Assembly (NCBI RefSeq): GCF_014132355.1
Contig: NZ_BLZO01000047.1
Coordinates: forward strand, 1-51,573
Source of the DNA: Okeania sp. KiyG1
Lineage (GTDB): Bacteria > Cyanobacteriota > Cyanobacteriia > Cyanobacteriales > Microcoleaceae
Reading direction: 5' to 3'
Length of the DNA stretch: 51,573 bases
The notes beneath the pieces were generated by a model. That model saw only the letters and a list, made by a program, of their open reading frames with translations, was not told the DNA's origin and made no database searches. A program made the translations under genes and the position numbers. Positions within the stretch are counted from its first letter, which is position 1; the number at the start of each line of letters is the position of its first letter. Below are positions 35,691 through 44,999 of the stretch, piece by piece.

Positions 35691-35764
35691 TTGCCTATTT
35701 AACAAAAATTGGGATAATCTGACATACTGTCTGTGTTGAATTATTTTTGGCAATTTATACATAT

Positions 35765-37000
35765 ATGGCAACAATTAACAATAATTACCTCAAACTTAAA
35801 GCAGGTTATCTCTTTCCAGAAATCGCCCGTCGAGTCAATACCTTCGCTGAAGCTCACCCAGAGGCCAAAATTATCAAACTAGGTATTGGGGACGTCACCG
35901 AACCCCTGCCAGAAGCTTGTCGTCAGGCCATTATTAAAGCAGTAGAAGAAATGGGCGATCGCTCAACTTTTAAAGGTTATGGCCCAGAACAAGGTTATGG
36001 TTGGTTGCGGGAAAAAATCGCGACTCAAGATTTCCAAGCTAGGGGATGCGATATAGATGCCTCGGAAATATTTATTTCTGATGGGTCTAAGTGTGACAGT
36101 GGTAATATTCTCGACATTTTTGGCCACGATAATACTATTGCGGTAACTGACCCAGTTTATCCAGTGTATGTAGATACTAATGTAATGGCAGGTAATACTG
36201 GAGATGTGAATGAGAAAGGGGAATATGAGGGTTTAGTTTATTTACCAATTACCGCAGAAAATAATTTTACTGCCGAACTTCCTACTCAAAAAGTAGATTT
36301 GATTTATCTGTGTTTCCCGAATAACCCTACTGGTGCGACTGCCACAAAAGAATATCTCCAGACTTGGGTAAATTATGCAAAAGCGAATAATGCCATTATT
36401 TTATTCGATGCTGCTTACGAAGCATTTATTACTGATGCAAGTCTTCCCCACTCCATTTATGAAATAGAAGGAGCAAAAGATTGCGCAATAGAATTTCGCT
36501 CCTTTTCCAAGAATGCTGGTTTTACTGGTACTCGTTGTGCGTTGACTGTTATACCCAAAACCCTCAAAGGGAAAGCTGCTGATGGTAGCGATGTAGAATT
36601 ATGGAAACTGTGGAACCGCCGTCATTGTACAAAATTTAATGGAGTTTCTTATATTGTGCAGCGTGGTGCTGAAGCAGTTTACTCCGATGAAGGGAAAGCA
36701 CAGGTAAAGGGGTTGATCGAATTTTATTTAGAGAATGCCAAAATTATTTGTTCCCAGTTACAAGCGGCAGGGTTAACTATTTATGGTGGGGTGAATGCGC
36801 CTTATGTTTGGGTGCAGACTCCTACAGGTTTATCTAGTTGGGATTTTTTCGATAAACTGTTGCACAACTGTAATGTTGTTGGTACTCCCGGTTCTGGTTT
36901 CGGTGCAGCAGGTGAAGGTTACTTCCGAATTTCCGCTTTTAATAGTCGGGAAAATGTTAATGAGGCGATGAAGCGAATAACTGAGAAATTTAAAGTTTAG
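35765..37000 (+). CDS. dapL: LL-diaminopimelate aminotransferase
   Basis: PLP enzyme that converts tetrahydrodipicolinate directly to LL-diaminopimelate, on the way to meso-DAP for peptidoglycan and to lysine, as in cyanobacteria and plants. ATG 35765 ([20 protein letters not shown]) is the family start; the TTG 18 bases earlier is less likely. The 411 residues have [63 protein letters not shown] and the PLP lysine in [20 protein letters not shown], then GYFRISAFN. No abnormal residue was noticed. It stands alone, followed by a HIP1 site (GGCGATCGC) and preceded by a segment resembling the region after the phosphoesterase gene (ACATACTGTCT). Confidence 0.97.
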   Translation: MATINNNYLKLKAGYLFPEIARRVNTFAEAHPEAKIIKLGIGDVTEPLPEACRQAIIKAVEEMGDRSTFKGYGPEQGYGWLREKIATQDFQARGCDIDASEIFISDGSKCDSGNILDIFGHDNTIAVTDPVYPVYVDTNVMAGNTGDVNEKGEYEGLVYLPITAENNFTAELPTQKVDLIYLCFPNNPTGATATKEYLQTWVNYAKANNAIILFDAAYEAFITDASLPHSIYEIEGAKDCAIEFRSFSKNAGFTGTRCALTVIPKTLKGKAADGSDVELWKLWNRRHCTKFNGVSYIVQRGAEAVYSDEGKAQVKGLIEFYLENAKIICSQLQAAGLTIYGGVNAPYVWVQTPTGLSSWDFFDKLLHNCNVVGTPGSGFGAAGEGYFRISAFNSRENVNEAMKRITEKFKV

Positions 37001-37306
37001 GTAGGCGATCGCTAAAATCAAGTAAGATTAAGTAGGGTGGGCAAATCTTGAGGTATGGATATACTGTGGTAAATCAAGTTTATTTGTCTACCCTAAAATA
37101 TTTAGTTTGAGCGATCGCTCTGGGATGTCAATCCTTGACTTAACATTTCTTGACAAATATCTGGTCGGGCCATTTATAAAGACCCAAAGGACTGCTAAGG
37201 GACATTTATGGGTTCTCTCTTCATATTTTGAACAACTCTAGATAATGATAGGAAGCCTGCAAAATCTAAGACTTAGACACTGGCCATAGTTTTGCGGAAT
37301 CTTTGT
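37001..37306. other. Intergenic stretch without recognisable gene
   Basis: Two HIP1 sites (37005, 37111) and an inverted pair GTAGGGTGGGCAAA / TTTGTCTACCCTA (37033-37097) are visible; the latter could act as a terminator-like hairpin for dapL. Nothing else was recognised. Confidence 0.45.
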
Positions 37307-37450
37307 TTTTGAACGTTCTGAATAAAAAAGTGAACAGAAAGTGAGCAGTTTTATAGAAAAGTGAACAGAAAAGTGAACAGTTTTATAAAAAAATGAGCAG
37401 ATAGGTGAGCAGAAAAATGAGCGACCGCCGTGGAATTACTGTGAGATTAT
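37307..37450 (+). promoter_or_regulatory. Shared upstream module of PEP-CTERM genes (copy 2)
   Basis: AAAAAAGTGAACAGAAAGTG and GAAAAGTGAACAGAAAAGTG units, GGTGAGCAGAAAAATGAGCG, ACCGCCGTGGAATTACTGTG and AGATTAT stand in the same order as upstream of the gene at 13672-14223 (where the match is on the minus strand, 14237-14420). The short frame seen in the other copy is interrupted by stop codons here. It ends 40 bases before the start codon. Confidence 0.7.
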
Positions 37451-37490
37451 AAAAAGCTAGAGAAGTACATATCGCTATGTGAAAAATACA

Positions 37491-38882
37491 ATGAACTTAT
37501 TAAATAAATCTATCACTACATCTCTAAGCTTTGGAATAACTTTATTTTCTCTACTTATAGGAAGTTCCGCTTGGGGGTCATCCCTTGTTTTCTTAGATTT
37601 TGACTCAGTTACAGTTGAAGACGAGTTTAAAAAATTCAAAGAAGGGACACCTACTAAATTTGTCGATAGTGCTTTAGTTAACCGACTGGACATGGAAGAC
37701 GGCAATGGACAAGATAATAAACAAGAAATTGCCAATATGATTATGAACGATATCAAGAGCAATCTTGAAAGTCTTTATTCTGACTACTGGATTACTTTTA
37801 CTAAAGAAAAACCAACTGAAGGAAAGTTTAAAACTCTTGATTTTTTTGGAGGAGTTAAGCGAAAAGGAAAAATTTCTGCTGGTACAGCACCACTTAATGG
37901 GGATAAAGCTTGGATATTTGTTGATGTTTGGGCAGACACCAATTTAAAATTTTGGAGAGATGGTAAAGACGGTCTTCTCGATAAAACCGAAGTAACTAAT
38001 ACTTTAAGCAAAACAGCTGCTCATGAGTTAGGACATTTATTCGGACTTGGTGAGAATAATTCAATGAGGATGAAGAATGAACCAGGTCCTGATGATACCC
38101 CGACAGTGGGAGCTATTGATACTTACAAGCCTTCTTCTGGGGTTATGGCTCAGGGAACATTTCCTGACATAACAAACTTAAAATTCAAAGACGCTGATGC
38201 AAGAATGCTAAGAGAGAAAATAGGTGGGAAGGATAAATATAAGCCAACTAAGCAAAAAACCTCAAAAGTAGGGGATGTAGATGATCACGGAACAAACCCA
38301 GATGGTGTGCGAGATGATTTGTTAGAAGTAGCTACTATAAGTCCTGGCGAAATTATTAATCCAGATGGGGATGGAACTGATGAATTGCTTTCTGAAGGTG
38401 TAACCTCTTTTCTATTTCCATTCGTTGAACCAGATGTCAATCTAGCTATTAGTTCTGCTTTCCTATCCCTAGGAATATATAATTATACAGCAGGTGCTAT
38501 CAATTTAGAATTGATTGAAGATTTTGGACGCTTCGACTTAACTGATTTATTACTAACTTCTGGAATGGATGGAAATCCATTGAATCAATCAGGCGGCTTA
38601 TTTACAAGTCTTCGGTTTGATCTAGAATCATTCTTAGGGATTCCACTCTTAGAACAAATCTTAGCAGATGGTGAAATTCAGTTGGATGTAACTGTTAATT
38701 CAGGTTTTGACAATACAGTATCTTTGGATTATATACAGGCTGATGTTTTTATGCAGAAGGTTCCTGAACCAACTTCTACTCTCAGCCTTATCGCTCTCGG
38801 TACTCTAGGATCAGCATCAACCCTCAAACGCAAACTGAAATCCTCCAAATCTCTAGAGAAAGAGCTAGAAAAAGTTTCGTAA
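37491..38882 (+). CDS. PEP-CTERM protein with zincin-like protease motif
   Basis: The 463 residues start at ATG 37491 (MNLLNKSITTSLSFGITLFS), with a signal peptide cut near AWGSS; the GTG four codons earlier is less likely. The middle contains AAHELGHLFGLGENNSMRMK, a zinc peptidase helix HExGHxxGxxE (H178, H182; the third ligand position of metzincins is Glu rather than His or Asp), followed by GVMAQG as a possible Met-turn. A later segment has acidic repeats (PDGVRDDLLE, NPDGDGTDELL), possibly calcium binding. It ends with VPEPTSTLSLIALGTLGSAS and KRKLKSSKSLEKELEKVS, the sorting tail shared with the gene at 13672. The protein is likely exported and anchored in the envelope or extracellular polysaccharide. 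Confidence 0.86.
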   Translation: MNLLNKSITTSLSFGITLFSLLIGSSAWGSSLVFLDFDSVTVEDEFKKFKEGTPTKFVDSALVNRLDMEDGNGQDNKQEIANMIMNDIKSNLESLYSDYWITFTKEKPTEGKFKTLDFFGGVKRKGKISAGTAPLNGDKAWIFVDVWADTNLKFWRDGKDGLLDKTEVTNTLSKTAAHELGHLFGLGENNSMRMKNEPGPDDTPTVGAIDTYKPSSGVMAQGTFPDITNLKFKDADARMLREKIGGKDKYKPTKQKTSKVGDVDDHGTNPDGVRDDLLEVATISPGEIINPDGDGTDELLSEGVTSFLFPFVEPDVNLAISSAFLSLGIYNYTAGAINLELIEDFGRFDLTDLLLTSGMDGNPLNQSGGLFTSLRFDLESFLGIPLLEQILADGEIQLDVTVNSGFDNTVSLDYIQADVFMQKVPEPTSTLSLIALGTLGSASTLKRKLKSSKSLEKELEKVS

Positions 38883-38982
38883 ACTAATTTGGGTCAAATA
38901 TCTTAGAATAAAGCGTTGCGACAGCAAGCAGACAAAACAACGCTCGACGTATAAGCAGATGTTAAATATAGTTTCAATGTCT

Positions 38983-39096
38983 GGTGTTGGTGATGCGTGG
39001 CTATGATTGTGCTTTAATGGCTATTGCCTAACTATTAACTGAAAAGCATTTTATGTTTTGCCAAATTTAGATTTCATAGCTTGATTCACCAATGCC
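38983..39096. mobile_element. IS1-derived MITE with 8-bp target duplication
   Basis: The 114-bp element starts GGTGTTGGTGATGCGTGGCT and ends TTCATAGCTTGATTCACCAA then TGCC; the ends match those of the IS1 element at 6587-7375. It is flanked by CAATGTCT at 38975-38982 and 39097-39104. It has no coding sequence and was presumably moved by an IS1 transposase in trans. A further left end of this kind is at 51470. Confidence 0.88.
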
Positions 39097-39197
39097 CAAT
39101 GTCTTAGTTTTGGTTTGACCAGAAGTTGGGGGTTGAAGGTTGAGAGCGATCGCCAATACCAGTTGTCATACCAATTCTTTTAATGAAATAGTATAAC

Positions 39198-39309
39198 CAG
39201 GACTTACGCACGCATATCAAATTATACACAATCTGTAGGGGCGAACGGCCGTTTGCTTCGCATACTTCCTAACACCCCTACTATATATAGTGGTTGTGCG
39301 TAAGTCTTG
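39198..39309. repeat. MITE, CAGGACTTACGCA family (copy 2)
   Basis: Ends CAGGACTTACGCACGC and GTGCGTAAGTCTTG. The core GTAGGGGCGAACGGCCGTTT with GCTTCGCATAC resembles the piece inside the second group II intron near 1130-1185. Confidence 0.85.
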
Positions 39310-39762
39310 ATAATATTAAGTCAGTTTAATTAGTGATGAAAAAAACTTCTCCTCTCTATCTTGCTTAAATATTGAAATTATTTCAACTGTGCCAGTTTAG
39401 AAAAATAACTACAACTGTCTACCATCTTCTATGACAACTAAATAACTGTCACCTACATACTAAGTTCTACCTTAATAGTTAGCTTAGGATTGGTATTAAG
39501 AAAGGCAAAAACACAAGAGTGACACTTTTTCATCTGGTCAGTTTCTATTAATAATCTGTCAGAGATAGGGTAACACTTTTTCAAATATGCCTCTAATATC
39601 ATGTTCGGTTGAATAGTTATGATTAGGGTATAGATGTAAGAAACATCTCAAACCCCTGAGATTGCTTCCTTCCACTGCGTTCCAGTCGCAATGACTTTAT
39701 AGTTAGTGTTTATCCGAACATAATATAAATCATTACACCAAAAATAACTTAACTGAAAAACT
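39310..39762. other. Intergenic stretch upstream of the ferritin-like protein
   Basis: AT-rich and without a frame. There is a segment with AGATTGCTTCCTTCCACTGC and GTTCCAGTCGCAATGAC near 39658-39695 that looks like a dispersed repeat. A promoter presumably lies here but was not assigned. Confidence 0.4.
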
Positions 39763-40767
39763 ATGAACTTAGTAACAACAATTAATTCCTCTAATCAGAC
39801 CCAATTTGACCTAGCTGGTTATTGTCATTCCACTCCTAACTATCTACAAACCAGAGCCAGAATTAATTATTTACTTGAACGCTATCTTTCTCAAGACATT
39901 CTTACAGAAAGACTATTAGACTTACCTCAACAATTTGAAAATCCTCAACAAAGACCTTGGCAAAAAATTAATTTGCAAGCTATAAATCATAGTCAAATTG
40001 TTGGCATAGAACCAAAATTATTTTTACAAGTAATTGCCTCCGCTGTAGAAATAGAAGCACCCATTCGTTCCTATTCCCAAGAAAGTTGGGGCTATTTACA
40101 AACTGCTCATCCTCCACTAGCTAGATTTATAGGAGGTGTAACTGATGAAAATGGGAACATAATTGAAGTTGGTATTTGGGAAAAAGAAGAACGACAACAC
40201 GCCCCTGCTTTTAGCAAGATTTATCAACAACTTACAGGGAAAAAATTACAGCAAAAACCTAATACCGTTCATGGTTATCAACCTACTGGAAATGTACGGG
40301 CAGAAATCTATAATCATGGAGTAAGTAGAATTAGTTCCGAATGGAGTGCCGTATCTATTTATATATGGTTAATGTCTCATTATACTGGGGCGTTACAAAT
40401 GGCGATCGCTCAACCTTTACAAGATGAAGTTAATCATTTGGCTAAGTTTTGGGGAATCACCAGATGGGGTTTTGGTAATTCATTTTTTCGGCGAGTTATT
40501 GGCAGTATTTATCGCCTAATTAGACTCTTAAATCATCATCAAAAAGAGCGAACTTCTGGTCAAGATATTATCAAATTTTCTCATCTCAAATATGGTATTG
40601 AGATTGGTTATAGTTTGATGAAAGTAATGATACAAATGTGTCGTTGGAATTATCATTTAAAAGCTGATGCTTTGAGTCAAGTTTTTGGTAATTATCTCAG
40701 TTATCAAAATAATATGGGTCGCGCAACCCCGCCTTTTAAGGCGCAATATTTTTGGAGCGGAGCTTAA
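39763..40767 (+). CDS. Ferritin-like (putative di-iron) protein, unknown function
   Basis: The 334-residue, mostly helical protein carries ExxH pairs with di-iron four-helix-bundle spacing: E143-R-Q-H146 in KEERQHAPAFSKIY, E222-V-N-H225 in LQDEVNHLAKFWG, and single Glu candidates at E96/E98 (VEIEAPIRSY) and E193 (SEWSAVSIYI). That is the six-ligand pattern of ferritin-like oxidases, and SHYTGALQMAI fits the membrane-facing or substrate-channel helix. The function is not known; oxygenase or desaturase-type activity is an inference. The last 15 residues (RATPPFKAQYFWSGA) are encoded by a GCCTTTTAAGGC-type repeat also present at 5565, so the natural C-terminus was probably lost or extended. Repeats follow directly. 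Confidence 0.75.
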   Translation: MNLVTTINSSNQTQFDLAGYCHSTPNYLQTRARINYLLERYLSQDILTERLLDLPQQFENPQQRPWQKINLQAINHSQIVGIEPKLFLQVIASAVEIEAPIRSYSQESWGYLQTAHPPLARFIGGVTDENGNIIEVGIWEKEERQHAPAFSKIYQQLTGKKLQQKPNTVHGYQPTGNVRAEIYNHGVSRISSEWSAVSIYIWLMSHYTGALQMAIAQPLQDEVNHLAKFWGITRWGFGNSFFRRVIGSIYRLIRLLNHHQKERTSGQDIIKFSHLKYGIEIGYSLMKVMIQMCRWNYHLKADALSQVFGNYLSYQNNMGRATPPFKAQYFWSGA

Positions 40768-40912
40768 ATCCCCGTTACAAAAATAACTTCTGACTTCTGA
40801 CTTCTGACTTCTGACTTCGTTAAAGCAATTCCCATGCTGGTGAGGTACAAAATTCCTGATTGCAGAGGTATTGATAACTGATAACTGATAACTGATAACT
40901 GAAATGACTCCC
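40768..40912. repeat. GACTTCT and TGATAAC minisatellites between convergent genes
   Basis: Four TGACTTC units (40788-40818), a solo TGAGGTACAAAATTCCTG end at 40840, then TTGCAGAGGTATTGATAACT and further TGATAAC units ending in GAAATGACTC. They fill the whole gap between the ferritin-like gene and the transporter gene. Confidence 0.65.
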
Positions 40913-41860
40913 CTACTCTTTCACCAAACGTCGATGTTCTTGACTTAGTAACAACACACCCAGAGTGACAATAACTATACCAAGCAGTTGTAAACTATTG
41001 AGAGTTTCTTGAATTGTCAACCATGCTAAAATAGCAGTTAAACTAGGATTAGTCGCACCTATTGTTGCAGCAGAAGTAGCACCAATCAGACTAATGCCGT
41101 AATTAAACATTAAATGGCCAGCCAAAGTGACAATTGCTGAGAAAAATCCGCCAATCCAGAGAGATGTCCAATTAAGACCGCTACTTCCTTGCCAAATGAA
41201 TAAGCTACAAGCAGATAGTCCTAGAGCAGTAGCAAAACTAATCCAAGTAAAAGGTACTGGATGCAGAGTTTCAAAACTTTTTTGTGCATTTACTGTATAA
41301 AGTGCATAGGTAAGTCCAGAACCAATACCGAAAATTACTCCGACCGCATTATAACTATCAGATGCAGTTTGACTGTAGGGAATAGTCAAAAAAGTTCCTA
41401 CTAATACCACTATCATCACCATCCAGCGAAAGCGAGTAGGGGGAATACCTAACAATAGCCAAGAAAATAGGGAAGTGAACATTGGGTAAGTAAAAAATAG
41501 AGTTAATGCAACTCCAGTTTCAATTGATCCAATAGACACATAAAGCAGCGCTAAGTAAAGAAACATAAGTATCCCGCCACCTAGCGATCGCCACAAAAGG
41601 GGACGAGATTCAGTATTTCCTAAATCTCTAACATTTTGCCAAGTGTGCGGGTAGAGTTTTGTGGCAAAGGATGCCATCAATGGAACGACCAATACCATTC
41701 GCATGAACATGAGCAAAAAAGAATTTTGTAGAGTGGGAGTAACAAACCCCCCTGTCTGAAAAATGCCCAAAATTGTCTGTTCATTGAATAAAATTCTGAC
41801 AATTACATTTTGAAAACAGAAACAGAATGATGCAAGTATAACAATGAAAAAACCAAACAT
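40913..41860 (-). CDS. EamA/DMT-family transporter
   Basis: The 315-residue integral membrane protein has two EamA repeats and about ten hydrophobic helices. It starts MFGFFIVILASFCFCFQNVI. The first repeat ends SIETGVALTLFFTYPMFTSL; the second has GVIFGIGSGLTYALYTVNAQ and TSAATIGATNPSLTAILAWL with LGIVIVTLGVLLLS. Family members export amino acids, nucleobases or other small metabolites; the substrate cannot be inferred. The size and both halves are complete. It ends in basic QEHRRLVKE and converges on the ferritin-like gene. Confidence 0.9.
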   Translation of the reverse strand: MFGFFIVILASFCFCFQNVIVRILFNEQTILGIFQTGGFVTPTLQNSFLLMFMRMVLVVPLMASFATKLYPHTWQNVRDLGNTESRPLLWRSLGGGILMFLYLALLYVSIGSIETGVALTLFFTYPMFTSLFSWLLLGIPPTRFRWMVMIVVLVGTFLTIPYSQTASDSYNAVGVIFGIGSGLTYALYTVNAQKSFETLHPVPFTWISFATALGLSACSLFIWQGSSGLNWTSLWIGGFFSAIVTLAGHLMFNYGISLIGATSAATIGATNPSLTAILAWLTIQETLNSLQLLGIVIVTLGVLLLSQEHRRLVKE

Positions 41861-42436
41861 ATAATTATAGCAAAGGACAGTTTCAAGACCTTTACTATTG
41901 TGTCATTAATTCTAGTAGTGCGTGCTGGTATGTTTACAAATTGCAGGAACTACCCAATAGCTAAAAGTATTATATGATTTCCGATGAATCATATCACATC
42001 CATGAGCACTATATTAGCAACTACTGGTATAACTAGAAAATAAGAAAGTAGTTGATCGAGCAGAAGTCAGGATGTTGGGAAATTTATATGTCTGGTAATG
42101 TGGATAGGAAAGTACACAAGAGTCTATGCATTGTTGCCAATGCATTATGCTTCGCCACGTCCACTACCTCTTTCATCACAGTAAACCCTAACTTGAGCGA
42201 AAGATAGTTGGGTATTTGAGATTGAGTAATTGAGTTGCCAGCTGCAGATACTACGAAATAAGATCGTTGAAATTACGATGGAAATGTAAATAAATAAGTA
42301 GAGACTCATAGGAGTTTTTATTGTTCATTTCAGGAGTTTCTACTACTAAATACGGCAGTTATATCATCTTTTCAGGATACAATTCAGTGTCTTTACCTAT
42401 GTTTTACCTATTCCCGGAAAATTGCGGCCAGATACT
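41861..42436. other. Intergenic stretch without recognisable gene
   Basis: AT-rich sequence with no frame of note. The region near 42285-42350 (GTAGAGACTCATAGGAGTTT and TCAGGAGTTTCTACTACT) can pair and may be a dispersed element. Nothing further was recognised. Confidence 0.4.
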
Positions 42437-42607
42437 CAGGACTTATGCAAAATAGAGAATTATATCATATCCGGTAGCATCGGTATTGTATAGCCAAGTT
42501 CAACAATTAATAATTAATAATTAATAATTAATAATTAATAATTACAATTTGTAGGGGTTAACGGCCGTTAACCCCTACTATATTTGGTGGTGCGTGCGTA
42601 AGTCCTG
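42437..42607. repeat. MITE, CAGGACTTACGCA family (copy 3)
   Basis: Ends CAGGACTTATGCAAAA and GTGCGTGCGTAAGTCCTG. The interior has an AATAATT microsatellite (42503-42543) and the palindrome GTAGGGGTTAACGGCCGTTA with ACCCCTAC, which lies just past the coaE stop and could serve as its terminator hairpin. Confidence 0.85.
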
Positions 42608-42615
42608 ATCTTCCG

Positions 42616-43248
42616 TTATTCAGGTGATGAGGAATGAGCGATCGCTGAGTCTACTTGCTGCAACAAAGTTTCTAAGGTTGAGGAGTTATCCAAAACTACA
42701 TCTGCTTGTTGACACTTATTTTCTAGAGGTATTTGATTATTAATTCGAGTGTAAGCTTGTTCTTGACTTAACCCATCCCGTTTCATCAATCTTTCTATTT
42801 GTTGTTGAGGTGAAGTGTATGTAACCCAAATTTCTGTTACTAAATCAGTCATTTTGGCCTCAAACAACAATGGTACTACTAATATTGCTGTGGGGTATCG
42901 CTCGGAGGTCTGATACCCAGGTTCATTATTTTTTTTGACAAACTGCTGAATATTCTGCTCGAAGCGATCGCGTACATAAGGATGAATTTGTTTCTCTAAC
43001 CAGAATAACTCCTCTTGATTGTTAAAAACAATCTCTCCTAATTTTTGCCTATTAAGATTACCATTAGGTAACAATATATCAGTACCATAGTGTTCTATTA
43101 TACTATCTAAAATCAATGAACCTGGTTGTACGGCTTTGCGAGCATAAATATCTGCGTCCCAAATTGGCAGATGGTAAGTTTTGTTCAAATAATTTGATAC
43201 AGTAGTCTTTCCTGTACCAATACCCCCGGTTAAACCAATGAATCGCAT
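42616..43248 (-). CDS. coaE: Dephospho-CoA kinase
   Basis: Last step of coenzyme A synthesis: ATP-dependent phosphorylation of the 3'-hydroxyl of dephospho-CoA, in the cytosol. The 210 residues start MRFIGLTGGIGTGKTTVSNY with the P-loop GGIGTGKT (K14). Then come WDADIYARKAVQPGS (substrate Asp), LEKQIHPYVRDRFE, VPLLFEAKM, RDGLSQEQAYTRINNQIPLE (lid region) and the C-terminal ADVVLDNSST. All are typical of CoaE. Start and length fit the family. It is a stand-alone gene between repeats. Confidence 0.96.
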   Translation of the reverse strand: MRFIGLTGGIGTGKTTVSNYLNKTYHLPIWDADIYARKAVQPGSLILDSIIEHYGTDILLPNGNLNRQKLGEIVFNNQEELFWLEKQIHPYVRDRFEQNIQQFVKKNNEPGYQTSERYPTAILVVPLLFEAKMTDLVTEIWVTYTSPQQQIERLMKRDGLSQEQAYTRINNQIPLENKCQQADVVLDNSSTLETLLQQVDSAIAHSSSPE

Positions 43249-43339
43249 TATAAATAAGTCAAAAGTTAAAAGTCAAAAGTTAAAAGTAGTATAGACAGAG
43301 CCTAACTTTCAGTGGTTTAGCTTAATTTATAGCATTTAT

Positions 43340-43565
43340 TAGACATCTCCTCCATGCATAGGGAGTAGGCAGTAGGCAGTAGGCAGTAGAGGGGAAAGAA
43401 TTGATAATTTATGTCTGATAATTGATTTGATTTTTTATTATTGGAGATGTCTATTAGACAGCTCCTCCACGCATAGGGAACAGGCAGGAATAAAAGTCAA
43501 AAGTCAAAAGTTAAAAGTAGTATGGATAAGAATTGATTTAATTTTGGATTTTTGGAGATGTCTAT
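43340..43565. repeat. Two tandem MITEs with TAGACATCTCC / GGAGATGTCTA ends
   Basis: Copy 1 (43340-43453) runs from TAGACATCTCCTCCATGCAT to TTATTGGAGATGTCTA. Copy 2 (43455-43565) runs from TAGACAGCTCCTCCACGCAT to TTTGGAGATGTCTATC. The interiors carry AGTAGGC and AAAAGTC minisatellites. A solo right end is at 6540-6555. Confidence 0.8.
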
Positions 43566-43753
43566 CAGAGAATGTTGAAAGAGGACTCCCGTTATAATTT
43601 TTAATTTAGCAGTGAGACGGGGCGTATAAACTGCGCGGGAAACCCACGCAGACAGCCCCTCATGAATTTCAACCAGAAAAATAATTGAGTGATAACGAAA
43701 CAATTTTTGTGTTAGGGTTATATAATGTTTAGAAATCAGCAAAAACCACAAAC

Positions 43754-44926
43754 TTGATTACTTTTACTTACCAGTACAAGCTTAAACCAACTTGGCATCA
43801 AGAGGCAGAAATTAATCATATTCTTGATGTCTGTAAAAGCGTGTATAACTACGCTTTAAGAGAGCGTAAAGATTGGTTAAGTTCAAGGAAGTCATCAATC
43901 AATAGTTGTTCCATCCTAACTGAATATATTATCCCTGCTGATACTTCTTACCCTAATTATAATTATCAAGCTAAAAACTTAACAATAGCTAAGAAAACTA
44001 ATCCTAGATTAAAGTCAGTTAATGCTCAAGTTTTACAACAAACTTTAAAAACTTTAGATAGAGCATTTTCGGAAATGAAATCTCTGGGTAAAGGTTTCCC
44101 TAGATTTAAGAAAAAGATGAGAAGCTTTGTTTTTCCTGCCATGCTGAAAAATTGTCTAGGTAATAATAGAATTAAACTACCTCAGCTAGGTTGGATTAAG
44201 ATTAAACAAAGTAGGCCGTATCCAGATGGTTTTCAAGCTAAACAAGCTAGGATAGTTAGAAAAGCTAGTGGTTATTATCTGATGATTACCTTTTTTTCAT
44301 CAGAGTCAGTGCCAGAAAATCCAATAGGTAAAAGATCATTAGGTATAGATGCAGGAATAGAATCTTTTGTAGCTACTTCCACTGGAAAGTTAATCAAATC
44401 TCCTAAGTTTTTATTGAGTTCACTACGCGAGCTGAAATTGCTGCAAAGAAGACTTAAGAAGAAAACAAGAGGTTCAAATAACTGGTTAAAACTCCAGAAT
44501 AAAATAGCTAGACTACATGAAAAAATAGCTAATACTAGACGTGATTGGCATTTCAAACTAGCTCATCAACTTTGCGATTTTACAGATAATATTTTTGTTG
44601 AAGATATCAATTTTAAATCTTGCTCTAGAGGTATTGTCAGAAAACAATCTAATGACAGTGGTATAGGTCAGTTTATCAACGAAATATTGCCGTATGTTTG
44701 CTGGAAACGAGGTAAGTATTATGCAAAAGTTAACAAGAATTATACCTCTCAAGAATGTCCGTTATGTGGCCATATTCAGAAGAAGAAGTTGTCTGATAGA
44801 AAACATAATTGCAGCAACTGTGGTTATCAACTGAATCGGGATGTAGCTGCTGCACCCACCCCATCCCCTCCCGGGAGGGAGCAAGAGGGGTGGGTGAGGA
44901 TTAATAGCCGTGGGGCAAACGGTTAA
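43754..44926 (+). CDS. tnpB: TnpB RNA-guided nuclease of IS605 family, disturbed C-terminus
   Basis: TnpB is an RNA-guided DNA nuclease that favours element persistence. The 390 residues start with TTG (MITFTYQYKLKPTWHQEAEI); an in-frame stop upstream limits the start. RuvC residues are present: D199 in SLGIDAGIESFVA, E283 in IFVEDINFKSC, D363 in QLNRDVAAA. The zinc finger is C335-PLC338-G and C353-SNC356. After NRDVAAA the natural tail is replaced by PTPSPPGREQEGWVRINSRG, encoded by a GC-rich palindromic insert (CCCTCCCGGGAGGG, 44868-44881) that also occurs at 23525 and 35450. The catalytic set is complete, so activity is possible, but the altered end is suspicious. Upstream and downstream repeats suggest its guide RNA is read from the 3' region. 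Confidence 0.9.
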   Translation: MITFTYQYKLKPTWHQEAEINHILDVCKSVYNYALRERKDWLSSRKSSINSCSILTEYIIPADTSYPNYNYQAKNLTIAKKTNPRLKSVNAQVLQQTLKTLDRAFSEMKSLGKGFPRFKKKMRSFVFPAMLKNCLGNNRIKLPQLGWIKIKQSRPYPDGFQAKQARIVRKASGYYLMITFFSSESVPENPIGKRSLGIDAGIESFVATSTGKLIKSPKFLLSSLRELKLLQRRLKKKTRGSNNWLKLQNKIARLHEKIANTRRDWHFKLAHQLCDFTDNIFVEDINFKSCSRGIVRKQSNDSGIGQFINEILPYVCWKRGKYYAKVNKNYTSQECPLCGHIQKKKLSDRKHNCSNCGYQLNRDVAAAPTPSPPGREQEGWVRINSRGANG

Positions 44927-44999
44927 AGAAAAGCGCACCGCCTGCGCTGAGGTTCCCTCAGCGTAAAGACGGAGCAAGAAAGCTTGTGGAGATGGTAGT

